Shown here piece by piece: positions 8,082 to 15,826 of a stretch of DNA of 33,133 nucleotides (position 1 is the stretch's first letter; the number at the start of each line of letters is the position of its first letter). The DNA comes from an uncultured Lachnospiraceae bacterium. GTDB taxonomy: Bacteria > Bacillota > Clostridia > Lachnospirales > Lachnospiraceae. The position numbers were made by a program, and so were the translations under genes. The notes below the pieces were generated by a model. The model made no database searches. It saw only the letters and a program-made list of their open reading frames with translations, and was not told where the DNA came from. The stretch is taken from NCBI GenBank assembly GCA_910587305.1, contig CAJUKV010000037.1, positions 1-33,133 on the forward strand. The letters are read 5' to 3'.

Positions 8082-8945
8082 CTATACTTCAATCAATTCA
8101 TATTCCCGCGTACCATATCCCAGCTCAGCCGCCGTTTCGATCGTATGCACGCCATTGCGTGATTCAATTCGCTCAATCAGGTGGTCTTTGCCCGGGTCGT
8201 CTGACGCATATACCAAATCAAGGCACGCCTGGTCAATTGCAACCGGATCAAGGGAAGCCAAAATTCCAATATCCCCCATACAAGGGTCTTCTGCCACCGC
8301 ACAGCAGTCGCAGTCAACGGACATGTTTTTCATTACATTGATGTATACCACATTCCCTTTGAAAAACTCAATAACGGAAGATGCCGCATCCGCCATGGAC
8401 TCCAGGAAAGAATCATGGTCTGAGGTCCAGAAGTCCTCCATCACGCCTACTCCGTGAATGTACTGCTTTCCTTTTGAAGACGCCACACCTATGGACAATT
8501 GCTTGATGGCTCCGCCGTATCCGCCCATGGGATGCCCTTTAAAGTGGGAAAGCACCAGCATGGAATCATAGTTTACAATATCTTTCCCCACAAAATTTTT
8601 CTTGATTTTCTTGCCATTTGGAATAGGAAGCTCCAAATCCGGGCCCTCCGCATCCAAAAGAGCCGTTTCAAAATGCTCGCTCCAGCCATGCTTTTTTAAT
8701 GTTTCCAAGTGCTTTTTTGTTGTATTTCTGCTTCCTTCATAAGCAGTATTACACTCTACCACCGTTCCTCCTACATGTTCCACCATAGGTTTCCAGAACT
8801 CAGGCTTTAAAAAGTTCTGGTTTCCTTCTTCCCCTGAGTGAACCTTTACGGCAACTTTTCCTTCCAGACTTTTCCCTAAAAGCTTATACAACTCTACCAC
8901 TTTTTCAGGAGTGATTTCTTTGGAAAAAAATACTTTTGACGCCAT
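8082..8945 (-). CDS. DUF362 domain protein
   Basis: The 287-residue protein belongs to the DUF362 family, found widely in anaerobes and sometimes linked to iron-sulfur proteins. Its biochemical role is not established. The family features seen are KVHSGEEGN near 34-42, LSHFKGHPMGGYGGAIKQL (132-150), SIGVASSKGK and DCDCCAVAEDPCMGDIGIL (211-229), with four cysteines at C212, C214, C215 and C222 that could bind a metal or cluster. The last third (LDPVAIDQACLDLVY) is typical. This version has no ferredoxin domain and no signal peptide. The start is supported by AAGGAG about 8 nt upstream. It has its own strong promoter (9056-9084) and terminator (8027-8072), so it is a single-gene unit. Its leader contains a diverged R1 module. 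Confidence 0.88.
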   Translation of the reverse strand: MASKVFFSKEITPEKVVELYKLLGKSLEGKVAVKVHSGEEGNQNFLKPEFWKPMVEHVGGTVVECNTAYEGSRNTTKKHLETLKKHGWSEHFETALLDAEGPDLELPIPNGKKIKKNFVGKDIVNYDSMLVLSHFKGHPMGGYGGAIKQLSIGVASSKGKQYIHGVGVMEDFWTSDHDSFLESMADAASSVIEFFKGNVVYINVMKNMSVDCDCCAVAEDPCMGDIGILASLDPVAIDQACLDLVYASDDPGKDHLIERIESRNGVHTIETAAELGYGTREYELIEV

Positions 8946-8971
8946 TTTCTTTCTCCTTCCTTTTGCTTTTC

Positions 8972-9009
8972 ATCAAACGCCGTTACACTTAGCGCGTCAG
9001 CTTTTTGAT
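8972..9009. repeat. Diverged R1 module 3 in the DUF362 leader
   Basis: ATCAAA (8972-8977) and TTTGAT (9004-9009) close a hairpin whose left arm continues CGCCG and whose right arm contains CGTCAGC. The layout matches module 3 of repeat R1 (ATCAAACGCCG, then ATCAGC). It lies within the predicted 5' untranslated region of the DUF362 gene. Confidence 0.45.
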
Positions 9010-9055
9010 ATAAAAATTGTTGTTTGAAAATTTCTTTATTTTTCAGTCTATTTTT

Positions 9056-9084
9056 ATTGTACCAAAACCTTTTCACATCTACAA
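9056..9084 (-). promoter_or_regulatory. Sigma-A promoter of the DUF362 gene
   Basis: On the minus strand TTGTAG (9079-9084) and TACAAT (9056-9061) are separated by 17 nt. Transcription would begin near 9049, giving a leader of about 105 nt. Confidence 0.65.
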
Positions 9085-9110
9085 GTAAATAATTAATTCT
9101 TCACGGCAAA

Positions 9111-9156
9111 CCAAAATTTTGCCATTTTGCGCGGGATTCCGTTGTTAAGCGCCTGA
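9111..9156. repeat. 46-bp repeat (family R2), copy 1
   Basis: This segment is the reverse complement of 16582-16627 over about 46 bp. The outer blocks CCAAAATTTTGCCATTTTG and CGTTGTTAAGCGCCTGA are identical, and the roughly ten bases between them differ at several positions. It lies between the PfkB stop and the DUF362 promoter. A small CAAAAT/ATTTTG hairpin is present at one end. Its function is unknown. Confidence 0.75.
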
Positions 9157-9182
9157 TAATATCACCAAAAGGAGGATTTAAA

Positions 9183-10085
9183 TTATCCTTGCAAAGCGCC
9201 GGCTAAGCGGAGCAGTTCCTCCTCGCCCACATATTTGGCCAGACACCCCACTCCCTGCACGCAGACGCCTCCCGTCACATTTCCAAACCGGATGCACTGC
9301 TCCACGGGATAATCATAATACAGTCCGTACAAAAATCCGCTCATAAACGCGTCCCCGGCTCCGGTGGCGTCCACCGCCGTAACACCCGGCAGCGGAGGAA
9401 TGATTTTTATTCCATCGCTGTTTTGCAAAAGACACCCGTCCTTGTCCAGCTTAATAATCACATCCTTAAAATATCTGCTCAACTGCCGGGCCGCATTCTC
9501 CACGGTGCTCTCCCCCGTAATCTTGAGCGCTTCCTTTTGGTTGGGCACATAATAATCCGCAATCTCCAGATAATCCCGGTATTTTTCAATGGAAAGGTCC
9601 TCTTCCCATCCGGTGTCAAACACGTGGATCACGCCTTCCGCGCTTAATTTTTGATATGCCTCCAAAAAGCCGTCCTGCATATCCACCACTTTCGCTCCCT
9701 TAAGCTGCCTGTATACTTCCTCAACATGCCGGGGCGTTATCTCTATTTCATCCTGATAGGAGACAAAGCTTCTGTCCCCCTGACAAATCAGGGCGGATGA
9801 AACGGTTACCGGCCGGCCTTTTCCTTCGTACAAATTGACTGCCTCTATCCCATAGCCCTCAAAAGCCTTTTTCACAAATTCGGAGATAAAATCCTCCCCC
9901 ATAAAGGTGAGCAGTTTCGAGGGGACGCCCAGCCTGTTTAAGTTGATCATCGTGGCGGGAACACCGCCGCCCAACTGAATGTCAAATCCCCTGGCATAAA
10001 TCTCCTGACCGCTCTCAGGCAGTCTCGATAACCCTGCATATAACAAATCAAGATTGGCAAAACCCGCTCCCCCTGCAAATCCCAT
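9183..10085 (-). CDS. PfkB-family carbohydrate kinase
   Basis: The 300-residue protein is a ribokinase-like sugar kinase. The first signature lies around GGGVPATMINLNRLGV (39-54), and the second signature DATGAGDAFMSG (239-250) holds the catalytic base D245 and the anion hole. Members phosphorylate sugars, nucleosides or sugar phosphates. The next gene upstream is a GH4 phosphoglycosidase, so a sugar released from a phosphorylated glycoside is a plausible substrate, but this is inference. The frame is open upstream to 10142; ATG 10085 is chosen because GAGGTGG lies about 6 nt before it and the family N-terminus begins here. The gap to the GH4 gene is 194 nt and shows no clear terminator, so cotranscription is possible. 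Confidence 0.9.
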   Translation of the reverse strand: MGFAGGAGFANLDLLYAGLSRLPESGQEIYARGFDIQLGGGVPATMINLNRLGVPSKLLTFMGEDFISEFVKKAFEGYGIEAVNLYEGKGRPVTVSSALICQGDRSFVSYQDEIEITPRHVEEVYRQLKGAKVVDMQDGFLEAYQKLSAEGVIHVFDTGWEEDLSIEKYRDYLEIADYYVPNQKEALKITGESTVENAARQLSRYFKDVIIKLDKDGCLLQNSDGIKIIPPLPGVTAVDATGAGDAFMSGFLYGLYYDYPVEQCIRFGNVTGGVCVQGVGCLAKYVGEEELLRLAGALQG

Positions 10086-10279
10086 ATCACACCACCTCTT
10101 TCCTTCTAAACAGATACCCGGCCGGCCTGTTTCCATTCCCACCCATACCTCTCACAGGAACAATTCAGGGCCGCATTTTCCCACACGTCCTAGCCATTTC
10201 TCACCGTGAACGGCTCCCTTCGGAAGCAGTTCCTACATGAATAGTTCTCTACATGAACGAATTTCTTCCTGCATAGGGA

Positions 10280-11647
10280 CTATTTCCATCCTTTTGTGTA
10301 CGCCTCATTTGCTTTCAGATACTCCTCCGTCAGCTTTTTCGCCAGAGAATAAGAGTTCACAAGAGGATGCACCATCAGGCACCTAAGTGCCTTTGCCACA
10401 CTTTTTTCCCGAAGCGCCTGTGAGGAGAGCCTCTCATACATTTTCACCCTTCGGATCAGCTCCATCTGCAAATCCCCCGGCCGGTTTATCCTGTTAGGAA
10501 GAAGGCTCTCTCCCTTAAGGGTACAGGTAACCTCCACCACATCGTCGTCCAAAAGCCCCTCAATAGCGCCCTGGTTTGGCAGGCATAATATCATTTCCGA
10601 CTCCGTTTTATTTTGCCGCGCCCTGATATACTGCAGCGCCACGCCGGCGTACCCTCCCGCATCCTTCTCGTATATATCGAATCGATACGGTTTGGTTTTG
10701 CCCGGCATACCCGTTTCATTTGACATATAGGCATTTTCCCGACGCCCATACCAGTGTTCAAAAACCTTTAAACAATTCTCAAAATCATTTTCAATATCCA
10801 TTCCCGAAAGCTCGTCCATCATGTGGCGGTTTACGTCCCGTATCACTTCGCCTCTGGTCACCTTTGCATTCAAAATATTTTTAACCGCTTCCTCCCGATA
10901 GAAAAAGTAGTACAAATACTCATTCAAAGCGCACCCGAAATGCTCCACCAGATCTTTTCCGAAAAAGCGCATGTCGGTATCCGTATAAAGCCTTGGATCC
11001 TCTAAAAGCTCCGGCATAATCTCTTTCCCATCCAGCTTAATGCTGCTGAAAAAGGAAAGATGATTCAGCCCGTAGCATTCCCCCGTCACCTGTTCCTGGG
11101 ACACCCCGTAAAGCTTTGCCACAGAATGAAGGAATCCGCTGGGCGCGTCGCATATCCCATAGGTAAAATCATAGCCCATATCCCTGAGGGTTTGGGATAC
11201 CACCCCTGCCGGGTTGGTAAAATTAAAGATTTTTACCCTGGGGGAGGCATATTTTTTCGCCAGCTCGCAGTACTCCGCAAGCGCCGGAACGGAACGCATA
11301 GCAAAAGAAAAGCCTGCCGCCCCTGTGGTCTCCTGCCCCAAAATGCCCAGGTTAAGGGCGGTTCTCTCGTCCTGAATCCGCATATCGTCTCCGCCCACAC
11401 GGATGGTCGTGATGATATAGTCCGCATTCTTTACCGCGTCCACGGCGTCCGTTGTCAGCCGGAATTTCAAATCGGGGGCAATCCGTTTCGATACCTGGGC
11501 TGCCATCCTTCCGAAAATATTAAGCTTCCTCTCGTCATTATCCATAAAAACAACTTCCCGAAAGTCCAGCTCCCCACTGCTTTGCGCAAGACTTTTTGCC
11601 AGAAACATGGAGCGCACGCCCCCGCCGCCAATTACCGTTATCTTCAT
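10280..11647 (-). CDS. Glycoside hydrolase family 4 (6-phospho-beta-glucosidase-like)
   Basis: GH4 enzymes cleave phosphorylated or plain glycosides by an NAD+ and Mn2+ dependent redox-elimination mechanism. The 455-residue product shows the Rossmann start MKITVIGGGGVRS with an acidic residue after the second strand (FMDND, 34-38). It also has LGQETTGAAGFSFAMRSVP (103-121), NFTNPAG (142-148), and the metal ligands C166 in GICDAPSG and H196 in GLNHLSF. The CDAPSG variant differs from the CNVP form of known 6-phospho-glucosidases, so the preferred substrate may differ. The start ATG (11647-11645) overlaps the TGA of the upstream ATPase gene as ATGA, with AGGAGGT in the ATPase coding end, so the two are probably translationally coupled. 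No PTS gene is in the window. Confidence 0.92.
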   Translation of the reverse strand: MKITVIGGGGVRSMFLAKSLAQSSGELDFREVVFMDNDERKLNIFGRMAAQVSKRIAPDLKFRLTTDAVDAVKNADYIITTIRVGGDDMRIQDERTALNLGILGQETTGAAGFSFAMRSVPALAEYCELAKKYASPRVKIFNFTNPAGVVSQTLRDMGYDFTYGICDAPSGFLHSVAKLYGVSQEQVTGECYGLNHLSFFSSIKLDGKEIMPELLEDPRLYTDTDMRFFGKDLVEHFGCALNEYLYYFFYREEAVKNILNAKVTRGEVIRDVNRHMMDELSGMDIENDFENCLKVFEHWYGRRENAYMSNETGMPGKTKPYRFDIYEKDAGGYAGVALQYIRARQNKTESEMILCLPNQGAIEGLLDDDVVEVTCTLKGESLLPNRINRPGDLQMELIRRVKMYERLSSQALREKSVAKALRCLMVHPLVNSYSLAKKLTEEYLKANEAYTKGWK

Positions 11648-13362
11648 TGTTCTACCTCCTGTCTTCCAATCAAAACCTTTTTCCCGCAAAAAGCAAAACC
11701 ATATTTTCGAATCTTGTCTTTTGGAATGCCTTTTGCTGCAATGATGGATTCATAACCCTTTTTCTCTATCTGCTCTAAAGCTTTCTCCACCGTATCGCTC
11801 AGTTCCTTCTCATTGGCATCCTGCACCTTAAACTCAATAATAATGCAGTCGTCCATCACGCCGCCTTCCCTGTTTATCGCCTCAAGCATCACATCATACC
11901 TTCCAAAACCGCTTTCCCGGTTGGACATAAGCACATATCTGTCGGAGAGTTCCACCAGCAGTCCCAGCACAAACCCATGGTAAAACCGTTCCGGTTCCGT
12001 ACGGGCAGGATTTTTCCCCGTATCAAAATAACTGAATATTGCCATGGCGACCTCATTCATATAAGCGTTCATAGCCCTAAGGTCATCGGCCAGCAGCGCT
12101 TTGATGAAATCATTATATGCGGGCGACGCATTGCCAAACCACCTTCGCACCATGCCGCGGAACATAATCTTTACTTCTAAATTTGTGATTTCCAATTCAT
12201 ATATTAATTTCCATTCTTCCGAACCTGACGCGCGGTTTTCAACATTCCTCACCTTCAAATAGCCGCTGGCAAGTAACAGACTCCAGATTGCCTGTTCGTC
12301 ATAATCCAATTGATCATAAATAATCTGCTCGTCGATTTCCGCACATATGGATTTTCCCTGTAAAAGCGTCTCAAATTCCTGCTTAATATTTTTGTTTCCC
12401 TCTCTGAGCAATTTGCCCACAAGATTATTGGAGCTCGAATTTGCCCAATATGCGCCTACGTTCTTTTTATCCAGATAATTCAGGATAGACCATGGATTGT
12501 AAATATCCCGTCGTTTTCCAAATATAAAGCCGTCATACCAGCTTTTTACCTCCGCTCTTTTCCCGGACAGTGCAAATTCATCCAGCGCCGCAAAAACCTC
12601 TTCTTCCGTAAAACCAAAGCAACTTGCGTACTTGTCAGAAGTCGTTGTCACTACTTCCAGATTATTCAAATCGGAAAAAATCGACTCCCTGCTGATTCTG
12701 GTTATTCCCGTCATAATTGCACGCTCAAGATAAGGATTGGTTTTAAATGTCGCGTTAAACAGGCTTCTGATAAATACCGTCAATTCCGCCCAGTATCCGT
12801 TTACATAAGCTTCCTGCATGGGCGTGTCGTATTCATCCAGCAGAATAATCACCTTTTTTCCATAATAACGGTAAAGATAGCCCGACAGAGCCTTTAGCGA
12901 AACAGAAGCTTTATAGTCTTCCATGTCCGCTGAAATTTTTCGAAACTCCTTTTTCTCCCCTTCGTTTAGCAGGTCGGTTTTCAGCAGAAAATCATATCTG
13001 TTATATACCTCCCGTATCACATTGCAGATAGCCTTGCGGGCCTGTGCAAATGAAGTTTCTTTCACATCGGCAAAGCTTAACGCCATCACGGGATAAGTCC
13101 CCTGCAAATCCCTGTATCCGGGCTCCTGCCATATGGACAGCCCCTCAAACAGCTCCTCTCTTTTCTGATAATCCACAGAAAAAAATTTCTCTGTCATGTT
13201 CATGGTAAGGGTTTTTCCAAATCTTCTGGGACGGGTAATCAGCGTTACACTGTCTCCCTGCTCCCACCATTCCCTGATGAACCGTGTCTTATCTATATAA
13301 AAATATCCTTCCTTCCGAAGGGTTTCAAAATCCTGACATCCTATGCTTACCGTCCGTGGCAT
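11644..13362 (-). CDS. AAA-ATPase-like protein with C-terminal PD-(D/E)XK nuclease domain (PF09820/PF08011 type)
   Basis: The 572-residue protein has the typical start FETLRKEGYFYIDKT, the P-loop RPRRFGKT (44-51), and an acidic Walker B region around KVIILLDEYDTPMQEAYVN. The C-terminal part contains the nuclease pattern RYDVML then IIIEFKV (D490, E510-x-K512). The family is highly duplicated in gut Clostridia and Bacteroidetes; its role is unknown, with mobile-element, defence or house-keeping roles proposed by context. Here it is first in a cluster with GH4 and PfkB sugar genes and overlaps GH4 by 4 nt. The start has AAAGGAG about 8 nt upstream. A promoter candidate at 13519-13548 would give a 150-nt leader with a long AT-rich hairpin (13411-13443). 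Confidence 0.9.
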   Translation of the reverse strand: MPRTVSIGCQDFETLRKEGYFYIDKTRFIREWWEQGDSVTLITRPRRFGKTLTMNMTEKFFSVDYQKREELFEGLSIWQEPGYRDLQGTYPVMALSFADVKETSFAQARKAICNVIREVYNRYDFLLKTDLLNEGEKKEFRKISADMEDYKASVSLKALSGYLYRYYGKKVIILLDEYDTPMQEAYVNGYWAELTVFIRSLFNATFKTNPYLERAIMTGITRISRESIFSDLNNLEVVTTTSDKYASCFGFTEEEVFAALDEFALSGKRAEVKSWYDGFIFGKRRDIYNPWSILNYLDKKNVGAYWANSSSNNLVGKLLREGNKNIKQEFETLLQGKSICAEIDEQIIYDQLDYDEQAIWSLLLASGYLKVRNVENRASGSEEWKLIYELEITNLEVKIMFRGMVRRWFGNASPAYNDFIKALLADDLRAMNAYMNEVAMAIFSYFDTGKNPARTEPERFYHGFVLGLLVELSDRYVLMSNRESGFGRYDVMLEAINREGGVMDDCIIIEFKVQDANEKELSDTVEKALEQIEKKGYESIIAAKGIPKDKIRKYGFAFCGKKVLIGRQEVEQ

Positions 13363-13518
13363 CTATGCGCTCCTTTCCCACGCGCTCTTTCGCCTGTTAT
13401 CTTTTTTGGATCATTTGGAAATTTTTGAAAAAAATCTCCAAATAGTTCCTTAATTGCATAACCGAAAATATGAGAATATTAAATGGGTTTATGAATTTTG
13501 CATTTGCTTATCCTGATT

Positions 13519-13548
13519 ATAATATGGAAATACCGGGAATACAATCAA
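13519..13548 (-). promoter_or_regulatory. Candidate promoter of the ATPase-GH4-PfkB cluster
   Basis: On the minus strand TTGATT (13543-13548) and TATTAT (13519-13524) are separated by 18 nt. A TATAAT on the plus strand (13518-13523) overlaps it, so a divergent promoter may share this site, although no good plus-strand -35 is visible for it. Confidence 0.45.
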
Positions 13549-13610
13549 ATTTCAAAATATAAATCGGAGATGCTTTTTCTCAATATAAAAGCAGGACAGC
13601 GCCGCATAAT

Positions 13611-13638
13611 TTGCGGACACTTAAAGATACAATATCAT
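13611..13638 (+). promoter_or_regulatory. Candidate promoter for the peroxiredoxin transcript
   Basis: TTGCGG (13611-13616) and TATCAT (13633-13638) are separated by 16 nt. The transcript would start near 13645 and carry the small reading frame at 13722 and the structured leader. The match is moderate. The rest of 13363-13680 shows only AT-rich DNA. Confidence 0.35.
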
Positions 13639-13721
13639 TTTTCATGAAGAAGTTTTATCTCGACATTTCCTTCCGTTAGAGGTATCCTTGTAACATGGAA
13701 AAAGAAGTAAGGAGGATAAGG

Positions 13722-13775
13722 TTGAATAAATTCCTTGATAGCAATTTAGTTCAACACACCAAACCAGTTTGGTGA
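13722..13775 (+). CDS. Possible 17-residue leader peptide
   Basis: A TTG codon at 13722 has an ideal GGAGG at 13711-13715 (6-nt spacer) and opens a 17-codon frame reading MNKFLDSNLVQHTKPVW, ended by TGA. The last third of the frame is the first hairpin of the structured leader (13757-13774), so translation would disturb that hairpin. It could be a leader peptide, the 5' remnant of a lost gene, or a chance frame. An ATG frame starting at 13695 reaches the same stop, but its site is poorly spaced. Confidence 0.35.
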   Translation: MNKFLDSNLVQHTKPVW

Positions 13776-13860
13776 GAATTTGTGCCGAAGCGCCACAAAT
13801 TCCATGATGGCAGAGCGAAATCTGACGTTTCGCTCGCCTCCTCAGCATAAAACGCTTCGG
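13757..13860 (+). ncRNA. Structured, apparently pseudoknotted leader of the peroxiredoxin gene
   Basis: Three perfect hairpins follow one another: CACCAAA/TTTGGTG (13757-13774), GAATTTGTG/CACAAATTC (13776-13802) and GAGCGAAA/TTTCGCTC (13813-13835). The 9-nt loop of the second (13785-13793) contains CCGAAGCG, which is perfectly complementary over 8 bp to CGCTTCGG at 13853-13860. That target lies 3 nt before the Shine-Dalgarno (13864-13868) of the peroxiredoxin. The pairing would form a pseudoknot whose formation or loss could control ribosome access. I do not recognise it as a known riboswitch class. It may also be a dispersed element that happens to lie here. Confidence 0.6.
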
Positions 13861-13873
13861 AATGGAGGAAAAA

Positions 13874-14335
13874 ATGTTAGAAACCGGAACAAAAGCGCCG
13901 TCGTTTTCACTGCCCGACCAGAATGGGCAAATGCACTCTTTAGAGGAATACAAAGGAAAAAAAGTAATTTTATATTTCTATCCGAAGGATAATACCCCAG
14001 GCTGCACCAAACAGGCCTGCAATTTTGGAGAGCTCTATCCGCAGTTTCAGGAAAAAGGCGCAGTGATCCTTGGGGTGAGCAAAGACTCCGTCGCCTCCCA
14101 CAAAAAGTTTGAAGAAAAATATTCCCTTCCCTTTACCCTGCTCTCCGATACGGAACTTTCCTGTATCCGGGCTTATGATGTCTGGCAGGAAAAGAAAAAT
14201 TATGGAAAGGTGAGCATGGGCGTGGTGAGAACCACTTATCTGATTGACGAGGAAGGCGTCATTGTAAAAGCCTTTGGAAATGTGAAGGCGGCGGATAATC
14301 CGGGTCAAATGCTGGAATGCATTTTAACCGAGTAG
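13874..14335 (+). CDS. bcp: Bcp/PrxQ-type thiol peroxidase (peroxiredoxin)
   Basis: The 153-residue product reduces hydrogen peroxide and organic peroxides using thioredoxin-type reductants. The AhpC/TSA fold motif FYPKDNTPGCTKQACNFGE holds peroxidatic C44 and resolving C49 five residues later, the atypical 2-Cys arrangement of Bcp/PrxQ. R111 in VVRTTYLID fits the conserved active-site arginine. The ATG at 13874 is preferred because GGAGG (13864-13868) lies 5 nt upstream; the in-frame ATG at 13862 overlaps that site. It is a single-gene plus-strand unit with an elaborate leader. Its stop codon lies inside the first stem of R1 copy B, so the repeat touches the coding end. Confidence 0.95.
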   Translation: MLETGTKAPSFSLPDQNGQMHSLEEYKGKKVILYFYPKDNTPGCTKQACNFGELYPQFQEKGAVILGVSKDSVASHKKFEEKYSLPFTLLSDTELSCIRAYDVWQEKKNYGKVSMGVVRTTYLIDEEGVIVKAFGNVKAADNPGQMLECILTE

Positions 14336-14412
14336 GGAAGATTTTCTCCCTACTCGCCGCGCGGCCCGTGCGCCGTTTTAGCGGCATACTTTCTCTGCAC
14401 GGCCTGTGCATA
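14332..14412. repeat. Structured intergenic repeat R1, copy B
   Basis: Module 1 pairs GTAGGGA (14332-14338) with TCCCTAC (14347-14353), a compensated C-G to T-A change relative to copy A. Module 2 pairs GGCCCGTGC (14363-14371) with GCACGGCC (14397-14404), with one base deleted. The module 1 stem includes the peroxiredoxin stop codon. Module 3 is absent. The element lies just past the terminator of the minus-strand antiporter gene. Confidence 0.85.
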
Positions 14413-14417
14413 AAAAA

Positions 14418-14509
14418 GAAACTCTCTCTGCCGCGAAGCTCAAATGGGCATGCGGGCATGTCCTCCAGGCTCGCTCACGGGAATAAATTCCCGTCAGAGA
14501 GAGTGTTTC
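14418..14509. terminator. Bidirectional terminator between peroxiredoxin and antiporter genes
   Basis: GAAACTCTCTCTG (14418-14430) pairs with 14495-14509 with one bulged base, and an inner perfect hairpin ACGGGAAT/ATTCCCGT (14477-14494) lies inside the long loop. The outer ends are A-rich on the left and T-rich on the right. Both convergent genes can use it. Confidence 0.65.
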
Positions 14510-14526
14510 CGTAAAATCATATCTTG

Positions 14527-15717
14527 TTAAGCCTGCGCAATCTCCTTTTTATCATCCCTGCTGTAAAGCAGCTTTAAGATAATCGGCGTCATGATGGACG
14601 ATACGATGATCAGCAGGATAACCGCCGTAAAGTAATCCGCCGTCAACATCCCGGCAGCCAATCCTTTTTGTGCCACAATCAGCGCGACCTCTCCTCTGGT
14701 CATCATACCCACGCCTATCTTCAGGGAATCGGCAGTGTTGTACTTGCATAGCCTGCCCACCAGCCCGCAGCCTACTATCTTCGATAAAAGCGCCACTATC
14801 ACAAAGCAGACGCAGAACGCAACCATCTTGCCGTTTATACTGTCAAAAGAAGTTTTCAATCCGATACTGGCAAAGAAAATAGGTCCGAAAAACATATAGG
14901 AGCTCACATCCACTTTTCTTTCTATGTATTTATTATCACTTAAATTGCACAGCACAAGACCTGCAACATAAGCTCCCGTTATGTCCGCTATGCCAAAATA
15001 CCTCTCTGCAATATAAGAAAGACCAAAACAAAAAGCTACGCTGACAATGGGAATACGCCGCGTATGAGGATAACGGTTATCCAGGGTGAGGAATATTTTG
15101 TAAATCAAAAAGCCGCCCACAATCGCCACAACAAAAAAAGCAATTGTTTTTATCACCACCATTCCGGGATTGGAATCCGGATTTTTGAAGCCCACCACAA
15201 AGGTCAGGACAATAATACCGATAACATCATCAATAATCGCCGCGCTTACAATCGTAGTGCCAACCTTACTCTTAATCTTTCCCAGCTCCTGCAAGGAAGC
15301 CACTGTGATACTGACGCTGGTTGCGGTCATAATTGTGCCTATAAAAACAGCCTTGTAAAAATTTTCACTTCCCCAGGGAGCCACGCCGTAGAATCCCATA
15401 TACAAAAGCGCACCCGCAATCAGGGGCGTAAGAACGCCCGCACAGGCGATCAGAAAGGCAATGGGGCCTGTTTTAAGCAGTTCTTTTAAGTCTGATTCAA
15501 GTCCCACGGAAAACATTAAAATGATGACGCCCACTTCTGCCATCTGTGTAATAAAATCGTTTTGTGAAATCCAGCCAAGCACGCACGGTCCCACAAGCAA
15601 ACCTGCCAAAATTTGTCCCACCACCTGGGGCGCTTTAAATTTTCTTGCAAGAATACCCAGACATTTGGCAAATAGCAGAATAATTGCAAGATCTCTTAAA
15701 ATATCAATCGTTTCCAT
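14527..15717 (-). CDS. CPA2-family cation:proton antiporter
   Basis: The 396-residue protein is a polytopic membrane exchanger of the monovalent cation:proton antiporter-2 family (KefB/NapA/GerN-like), probably moving Na+ or K+ against protons. It has about twelve hydrophobic segments, the unwound-helix motif TATSVSIT (131-138), and the paired acidic residues D163-D164 in AAIIDDVIGI that bind the ion. There is no cytosolic RCK/TrkA-N domain, unlike KefB/KefC. Two adjacent ATGs are possible (15720 and 15717); the second gives a 7-nt spacer to GGAGG (15725-15729) and is chosen. GerN-like members act in spore germination, but nothing here shows that role. Confidence 0.9.
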   Translation of the reverse strand: METIDILRDLAIILLFAKCLGILARKFKAPQVVGQILAGLLVGPCVLGWISQNDFITQMAEVGVIILMFSVGLESDLKELLKTGPIAFLIACAGVLTPLIAGALLYMGFYGVAPWGSENFYKAVFIGTIMTATSVSITVASLQELGKIKSKVGTTIVSAAIIDDVIGIIVLTFVVGFKNPDSNPGMVVIKTIAFFVVAIVGGFLIYKIFLTLDNRYPHTRRIPIVSVAFCFGLSYIAERYFGIADITGAYVAGLVLCNLSDNKYIERKVDVSSYMFFGPIFFASIGLKTSFDSINGKMVAFCVCFVIVALLSKIVGCGLVGRLCKYNTADSLKIGVGMMTRGEVALIVAQKGLAAGMLTADYFTAVILLIIVSSIMTPIILKLLYSRDDKKEIAQA

Positions 15718-15826
15718 CATTATACCTCCTGCATATGTATCGGTCCGGCCTTTGGACAAACTGTTCGTCCCGGCTTTGACCGTCGCAATTTTCCATACAC
15801 AGTTATAGCTCTAAAATGCGGTATTG

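Noticed and set aside
7866..8162. Open frames through the R1 repeats that give similar peptides at several places
   Set aside because: The peptide similarity is explained by the shared DNA repeat. The frames lack ribosome sites, differ in their ends and cross terminator hairpins.
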